From assembly GCF_947631165.1 (NCBI RefSeq), contig NZ_CANRKH010000001.1, forward strand, positions 1 through 64,000: a DNA stretch of 64,000 nucleotides. Reading direction: 5' to 3'. Shown here in pieces: positions 59,739-64,000 of this stretch. The stretch's first letter is position 1. Every line of letters starts with the position of its first letter. The translations under genes and the position numbers were made by a program. Under the pieces are notes generated by a model. The model had not been told where the DNA came from. It worked only from the letters and a program-made list of their open reading frames with translations, and did no database searches. Source of the stretch: an uncultured Dysosmobacter sp. Lineage in GTDB: Bacteria > Bacillota > Clostridia > Oscillospirales > Oscillospiraceae.

Positions 59739-62700
59739 ATGGTGAAAAAAGAAGCCCGGCAAGCCCCGTTTGACGACCAGCTGGTTCTGTTCCGCTACTT
59801 TCTGCATGAGCTGCGGCTGGATTCCCTCAGCGCCCTCAGCGAGAAGCTGAACAGCACGGAGCTGGAAGGCGTAGACGAAAGCGGAAACACCTTTTTCTGC
59901 AATCACATCGCCCTGGTATGCAGGATGAAAGGCTCCGCCGTCACGGCGGAAAAGCTGCGGCTGTACGACGAGAACATCCGCCGCCACACCCGCCAGATCA
60001 GCGAGAAGCGGGGGGCGCTCCGCTGGAAGTACTTTCAATATGTGGCGCTGCTCTTCACAGAAATGTATCTGGACCGGTATTTCACGGACGCGGAGGCGTT
60101 TTGCGGCGATCTGAACGCCTGGCTGGCGGAAATACGGAAAAGCTCCCTGGGCCTGATCGATTTTGAGCCATACACGTCTGAAAAGCTGAATAAGCTGGCA
60201 TTCATGTGCGCCACCGGCAGCGGCAAGACCCTGCTCATGCACATGAACATCCTGCAATACCTGCATTATTTCAAGCGCGCCAGGCGGCTGAACAGCAGGC
60301 TGGCCATCAACAAGGTGATCGTACTGGCGCCCAACGAGGGCATGAGCAGCCAGCACCTGGAGGAGCTTGCGCTCTCCTCCATCTCCGCCGCCCTGTTTGA
60401 AAAGGACTTCGGCATCACGGCCCGCAGCAGCGATGTGATCGTCATCGACATGAACAAGCTGAAGGAGGAGGGCAAGGTCAAAACCGTATCTGTCGACAGC
60501 TTTGGACAGAACAATCTGGTGCTGGTGGACGAGGGCCATCGGGGCCTTTCCGGAAACGCGTGGTATGACTACCGCACCCGCCTGTCCGCGGACGGCTTCG
60601 CTTTTGAATACTCTGCCACCTTCAAGCAGGCGCTGCGCTCCAATTCCAAAAAGGACGAGGAACGCGCTCTGATGGAGGAGTACGGAAAATCCATCCTCAT
60701 GGACTATTCTTATAAGTATTTTTACGGGGACGGGTACGGCAAGGACTACCGCATCTACAATCTGCGGAGCGGCATCGACCGGACGCAGCTCCATCTGTAC
60801 ATGGTCGGCTGCCTGCTGACCTTTTACCAGCAGCTCAAGCTGTTTGACGAAAAGCAGGACGAGCTGCAGGCGTTTCTGATCGAGAAGCCCCTGCTGGTAT
60901 TCGTCGGCAACCGGGTCACCGCCAAGACCTCCAAGGATGAACTGACCGATATGGAAGAGATCCTGGAATTTCTGGATCGCTTCGTCCGGGACCGGGCCGC
61001 CGCCATCCATGATATCCGTGCAGTCCTGGAGGATGAGACCGGCCTGATCGACAGCAGCAACAACGAGCTCTTCTTTCAGGATTTTGAAGCGCTGAAGGAA
61101 TTCTTCGGGAACGCCCCCGATCCGGCGGCCATTTTCGCGGACATTCTGCGTCTGGTGTTCAACGCCGGCGGGAACGTGGACGAGCCGCGCCTGCACATGG
61201 AAAACCTCCGGCAGGTGCCTGGCGAGATCGGTCTGAAGATCGGCGGATACGGAGAATACTTCGGCGTGATCAGCGTCGGCGACACCGACGGATTGATCAA
61301 AAACTGCGAGAAGAGGGGCATTGCGGCCAAGACGGAGGAATTCGTCTCCGCCTCCCTGTTTCGCGCCATCAACGCCAAGGACTCCAACATCAAGGTGCTG
61401 CTCGGCTCCCGAAAATTTACAGAGGGCTGGAACAGCTGGCGGGTCTCCACCATGGGTCTCATCAACTTTGCGAAGGGCGAAGGCTCCCAGGCCATCCAGC
61501 TCTTTGGGCGCGGCGTCCGGCTGAAGGGCTACAACGGCTGCTTGAAGCGGTCCCGCAGGCTGGACGTCCATGCAAATGCACCCAGGCATATCGAGCTGCT
61601 GGAGACCCTTTCCATATTCGGCGTCAGGGCGCAGTATATGGAGGATTTCAAGAGCTATCTGGAATGCGAAGGTGCGCCTGTCAACGACGGCATCCGGAAC
61701 TTTGATCTGCCGGTGGTCAGCCGGCCAGTGAAGGACAGAACGCTCTATGTCATCAAGGTAAGAAACGGCGCCAGCTTCAAAAAGCAGGCCCGCCGCCTGG
61801 TCCTGGATAAGCCGGACGCAGGCTTTCTGCAATATCTGCTCCGAAACAAAACGACCATCGACTGCCGCAGCAGGATCCAGACCATCGACTCATCGTTTCG
61901 CTTTGAATTGAGATCCGTACCTGACGTACTGACCATCCCTGACGAGATGCTCCCCCTGCTGGATCACCGGCGCATCTTTGAGGAATTGGAACAGTACAAA
62001 AGCGAAAAGCGGTACTTCAACATCAGCATCCTTCCCAATAAGCTGATGGAGATCCTGCGGACCGCCGGCTGGTATGGTCTGCTGATCCCGCGGGAACATC
62101 TGCGGATCGATTCTCTCGCCAAGCTGGAGGCGGCCACAGATTACGCAATCATGGCCCTCAAGTCCTATATGGACAAATTCTTCAAATATGAAAAGGAGCG
62201 CTGGGAGGCGCCGCTGCTGGAATATGCCCCGCTGAACATCAATGACCGCAACTTTTTGGGTACGTATCACATCACCTACACGCGGCAGCACCCATGGGAC
62301 ACCACCGGCGACGCCCTGGGGACCTTCCTGGAAGAGACCTCCGCCACGCTCCGCGCATCCAACGGGCTGGGCGCATATAAAAAAGAGGCTCTCCGCGGCA
62401 GGATGGTGCTGCTGGACTGCAAGCCCCACCTCTATGCTCCCCTCATCTGCCTTGAAAAGAGCGACCCGCAGATCCAGGTTTCGCCGGATGTGCTCAACCG
62501 CGGCGAGATGCTCTTTATGGATCGCCTGAATGCATACACCGACAGCCACAGCGATGAGCTGAAGGAAACGCCGCTGTACCTGCTTCGGAATCAGAGCAGG
62601 ACCGGCATCGGTTTCTTTGAGGCGGGCAACTTCTATCCCGACTTCATCCTGTGGATCGACACCGCGAAAGTCCAGTATATTTCCTTCATCGACCCAAAGG

Positions 62701-62957
62701 GCCTGGTGTATGTCAATCCGGACCACTGCAAGGTAGAATTCTGCAAGACCATCAAGGATCTGGAGGCAAGGCTCTCGCCGCCGGCAGGCGGAAAACGCAT
62801 CGTGCTGAATTCTTTCATCATGTCCGCCACGCCGTCCAGCCTGCTGCACAGCCAATGGGCCATGGATCAGGCCCAGCTGGAGGAAAAGAATGTGTATGCG
62901 CTTGACGATCCCTCCTGCGTGGAACGAATGATCCGCAAGATCCTGGGACAAGTCTGA
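59739..62957 (+). CDS. Type III-like restriction endonuclease/helicase (Res)
   Basis: 1072 residues. The SF2 helicase core has Walker A ATGSGKT (Lys163), DEGH motif II (from Asp264), and a later motif VI-like QLFGRGVRLKG. The C-terminal nuclease has the PD-(D/E)xK pattern YPDF (Asp968) ... IDPKG (Asp985, Lys987). This is the Res arrangement of type III systems, which cut after ATP-dependent movement between two sites. All catalytic residues are intact. RBS GAGGAG. Last gene of the three-gene island, followed by a terminator. Confidence 0.88.
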   Translation: MVKKEARQAPFDDQLVLFRYFLHELRLDSLSALSEKLNSTELEGVDESGNTFFCNHIALVCRMKGSAVTAEKLRLYDENIRRHTRQISEKRGALRWKYFQYVALLFTEMYLDRYFTDAEAFCGDLNAWLAEIRKSSLGLIDFEPYTSEKLNKLAFMCATGSGKTLLMHMNILQYLHYFKRARRLNSRLAINKVIVLAPNEGMSSQHLEELALSSISAALFEKDFGITARSSDVIVIDMNKLKEEGKVKTVSVDSFGQNNLVLVDEGHRGLSGNAWYDYRTRLSADGFAFEYSATFKQALRSNSKKDEERALMEEYGKSILMDYSYKYFYGDGYGKDYRIYNLRSGIDRTQLHLYMVGCLLTFYQQLKLFDEKQDELQAFLIEKPLLVFVGNRVTAKTSKDELTDMEEILEFLDRFVRDRAAAIHDIRAVLEDETGLIDSSNNELFFQDFEALKEFFGNAPDPAAIFADILRLVFNAGGNVDEPRLHMENLRQVPGEIGLKIGGYGEYFGVISVGDTDGLIKNCEKRGIAAKTEEFVSASLFRAINAKDSNIKVLLGSRKFTEGWNSWRVSTMGLINFAKGEGSQAIQLFGRGVRLKGYNGCLKRSRRLDVHANAPRHIELLETLSIFGVRAQYMEDFKSYLECEGAPVNDGIRNFDLPVVSRPVKDRTLYVIKVRNGASFKKQARRLVLDKPDAGFLQYLLRNKTTIDCRSRIQTIDSSFRFELRSVPDVLTIPDEMLPLLDHRRIFEELEQYKSEKRYFNISILPNKLMEILRTAGWYGLLIPREHLRIDSLAKLEAATDYAIMALKSYMDKFFKYEKERWEAPLLEYAPLNINDRNFLGTYHITYTRQHPWDTTGDALGTFLEETSATLRASNGLGAYKKEALRGRMVLLDCKPHLYAPLICLEKSDPQIQVSPDVLNRGEMLFMDRLNAYTDSHSDELKETPLYLLRNQSRTGIGFFEAGNFYPDFILWIDTAKVQYISFIDPKGLVYVNPDHCKVEFCKTIKDLEARLSPPAGGKRIVLNSFIMSATPSSLLHSQWAMDQAQLEEKNVYALDDPSCVERMIRKILGQV

Positions 62958-62980
62958 CCTTGTGCCGAAACGCAGAACAA

Positions 62981-63017
62981 GGCCGCCGCTCACTTGCCGT
63001 GAGCGGCGGCCTTTTCC
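62981..63017. terminator. Terminator after the restriction-modification operon
   Basis: AAGGCCGCCGCTCAC and GTGAGCGGCGGCCTT arms around TTGCC, then TTCC. Nothing else is recognised up to 63114. Confidence 0.82.
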
Positions 63018-63114
63018 TTCTGAATAAACACTTGTTCTAAGTTATTGTCGTAAGCGCAAATCCACCGGTCAGCTTCCGCCGGCCCCAGCGTTCTCAGCGC
63101 TTAACGGTCAACTC

Positions 63115-64000
63115 TTAGTACATGCCGCCCATATCGGGAGCAGCGGGCGCGGGCGCGGGAGGCTCGGGCTTGTCGGCCACCAGGGACTCGGTGGTCAGCA
63201 CCATGGAGGAAACGCTGGCCGCGTTCTCCAGTGCGGAGCGGGTCACCTTGGCGGGGTCGATGATGCCGGCGGAGACCATGTCGCAGTACTCTTCCTTATA
63301 GGCATCGAAGCCGTAGCCGTTCTTGCCGGAGGAACGGACCTTCTCCAGGATCACGGAGCCGTCCAGGCCGGCGTTGGCGGCGATCTGACGGATGGGGGCC
63401 TCCAGGGCCTTGGCGATGATGCGGACGCCGGTCTTTTCGTCGCCCTCCACGGTGTCCAGCAGGGCCTCCACGGCGGGGATCACGTTGACGAAGATGGTGC
63501 CGCCGCCGGCGACCACACCTTCCTCAACAGCGGCGCGGGTGGCGTTCAGGGCGTCCTCGATGCGGAGCTTCTTCTCCTTCATCTCAGTCTCGGTAGCGGC
63601 GCCCACCTTGATAACGGCCACGCCGCCGGAGAGCTTCGCCAGGCGCTCCTGCAGCTTCTCCCTGTCGTAGTCGCTGGTAGTGTTGGCGATCTGGCTGCGG
63701 ATCTGAGCCACACGGTCCTTGATGGCCTGAGAATCGCCGGCGCCGTCCACGATGGTGGTGTTCTCCTTGGTGACCTTTACCTGACGGGCACGGCCCAGCA
63801 TAGAGATGTCGGCGGTCTTCAGCTCCAGACCGACTTCCTCGCTGATGACGGTGCCGCCGGTCAGGGTCGCGATATCCTGCAGCATCTCCTTGCGGCGGTC
63901 GCCAAAGCCGGGGGCCTTGACGCACACAACGTTCAGCGTGCCGCGCAGGCGGTTGACGATCAGGGTGTTCAGGGCCTCGCCCTCCACATCCTCGGCTACA
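63115..64000 (-). CDS. groEL: GroEL chaperonin, C-terminal part (cut by the window edge)
   Basis: The 3' 295 codons of the 60-kDa chaperonin; the 5' part lies beyond the window. It shows the apical-domain run [23 protein letters not shown], the [17 protein letters not shown]-type hinge (here [10 protein letters not shown]), VVAGGGT and NAGLDGSVI, and ends with the GGMY tail typical of bacterial GroEL. It assists folding of cytosolic proteins together with GroES. Confidence 0.97.
   Translation of the reverse strand, partial: VAEDVEGEALNTLIVNRLRGTLNVVCVKAPGFGDRRKEMLQDIATLTGGTVISEEVGLELKTADISMLGRARQVKVTKENTTIVDGAGDSQAIKDRVAQIRSQIANTTSDYDREKLQERLAKLSGGVAVIKVGAATETEMKEKKLRIEDALNATRAAVEEGVVAGGGTIFVNVIPAVEALLDTVEGDEKTGVRIIAKALEAPIRQIAANAGLDGSVILEKVRSSGKNGYGFDAYKEEYCDMVSAGIIDPAKVTRSALENAASVSSMVLTTESLVADKPEPPAPAPAAPDMGGMY

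Noticed and set aside
59268-61832. 854-codon minus-strand frame opposite the Mod/Res genes
   Set aside because: Shadow frame; the plus-strand proteins carry complete methyltransferase, helicase and nuclease motifs.
56161-62957. BREX, DISARM or type I restriction assignment for the island
   Set aside because: No PglZ, BrxC, DrmA-like or HsdS gene is present; the motif order and two-gene Mod-Res structure fit type III best.

Overview
The window looks like a chromosomal segment from a high-GC (roughly 60%) anaerobic Bacillota, most likely an Oscillospiraceae gut bacterium of the Flavonifractor/Lawsonibacter/Oscillibacter kind. The supporting signs are pyruvate phosphate dikinase, TRAP and BMP-type uptake systems, two glycine-riboswitch/AGCS symporter units, a YaaT/RicT homologue beside holB, an SLH surface protein, strong AGGAGG ribosome sites and tRNAs with encoded CCA. 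The genus is inference.

Layout. 1-0.6 kb: five-tRNA operon (Val-Asp-Phe-Gly-Cys, minus strand) behind a consensus promoter. 0.6-3.6 kb: yerC-like/methyltransferase/hslO operon and a divergent DUF3298-type gene. 3.6-7.3 kb: two AGCS sodium/amino-acid symporters, each behind its own tandem glycine riboswitch; the second is frameshifted. 7.3-14.7 kb: PepV-like dipeptidase, then an operon of a COG0212 (5-formyl-THF cycloligase-like) paralog with a complete BMP-type ABC importer. 15-18.6 kb: aminotransferase and dicarboxylate/amino-acid symporter, divergent from a LysR regulator. 18.7-27 kb: hybrid sensor kinase, a YesM/YesN-like two-component pair and a DctPQM TRAP transporter. 27-32.6 kb: MMPL exporter, large secreted helical protein and divergent TetR regulator.

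32.6-38.5 kb is the most unusual part: a frameshifted small Cys-rich gene, a compact convergent-RNA locus encoding a 25-residue peptide (candidate type I toxin-antitoxin), an SLH surface protein, and a protein made of two degenerate integrase-like domains behind direct repeats and a perfect palindrome. 38.5-45 kb: thiI, cinA, a PHP phosphoesterase, a ZIP metal transporter and guanine deaminase behind a guanine-class riboswitch, with copies of a palindromic intergenic repeat. 45-52.5 kb: lipoprotein, COG2426 protein, GntR-controlled ABC exporter, XRE regulator, HAD phosphatase, ricT-holB, and ThiT behind a TPP riboswitch. 52.7-55.5 kb: ppdK. 55.5-63 kb: an accessory insertion with two decayed gene ends, then a small HTH regulator and a type III-like restriction-modification pair with an unusually large Mod. 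The window ends inside groEL.

How the parts fit: amino-acid uptake (AGCS, DAACS, dipeptidase, aminotransferase), organic-acid uptake (TRAP), purine salvage (guanine deaminase) and thiamine supply (ThiT, possibly the COG0212/BMP operon) suit a fermentative scavenger. At least four riboswitches (two glycine, one guanine-class, one TPP) control these functions directly.
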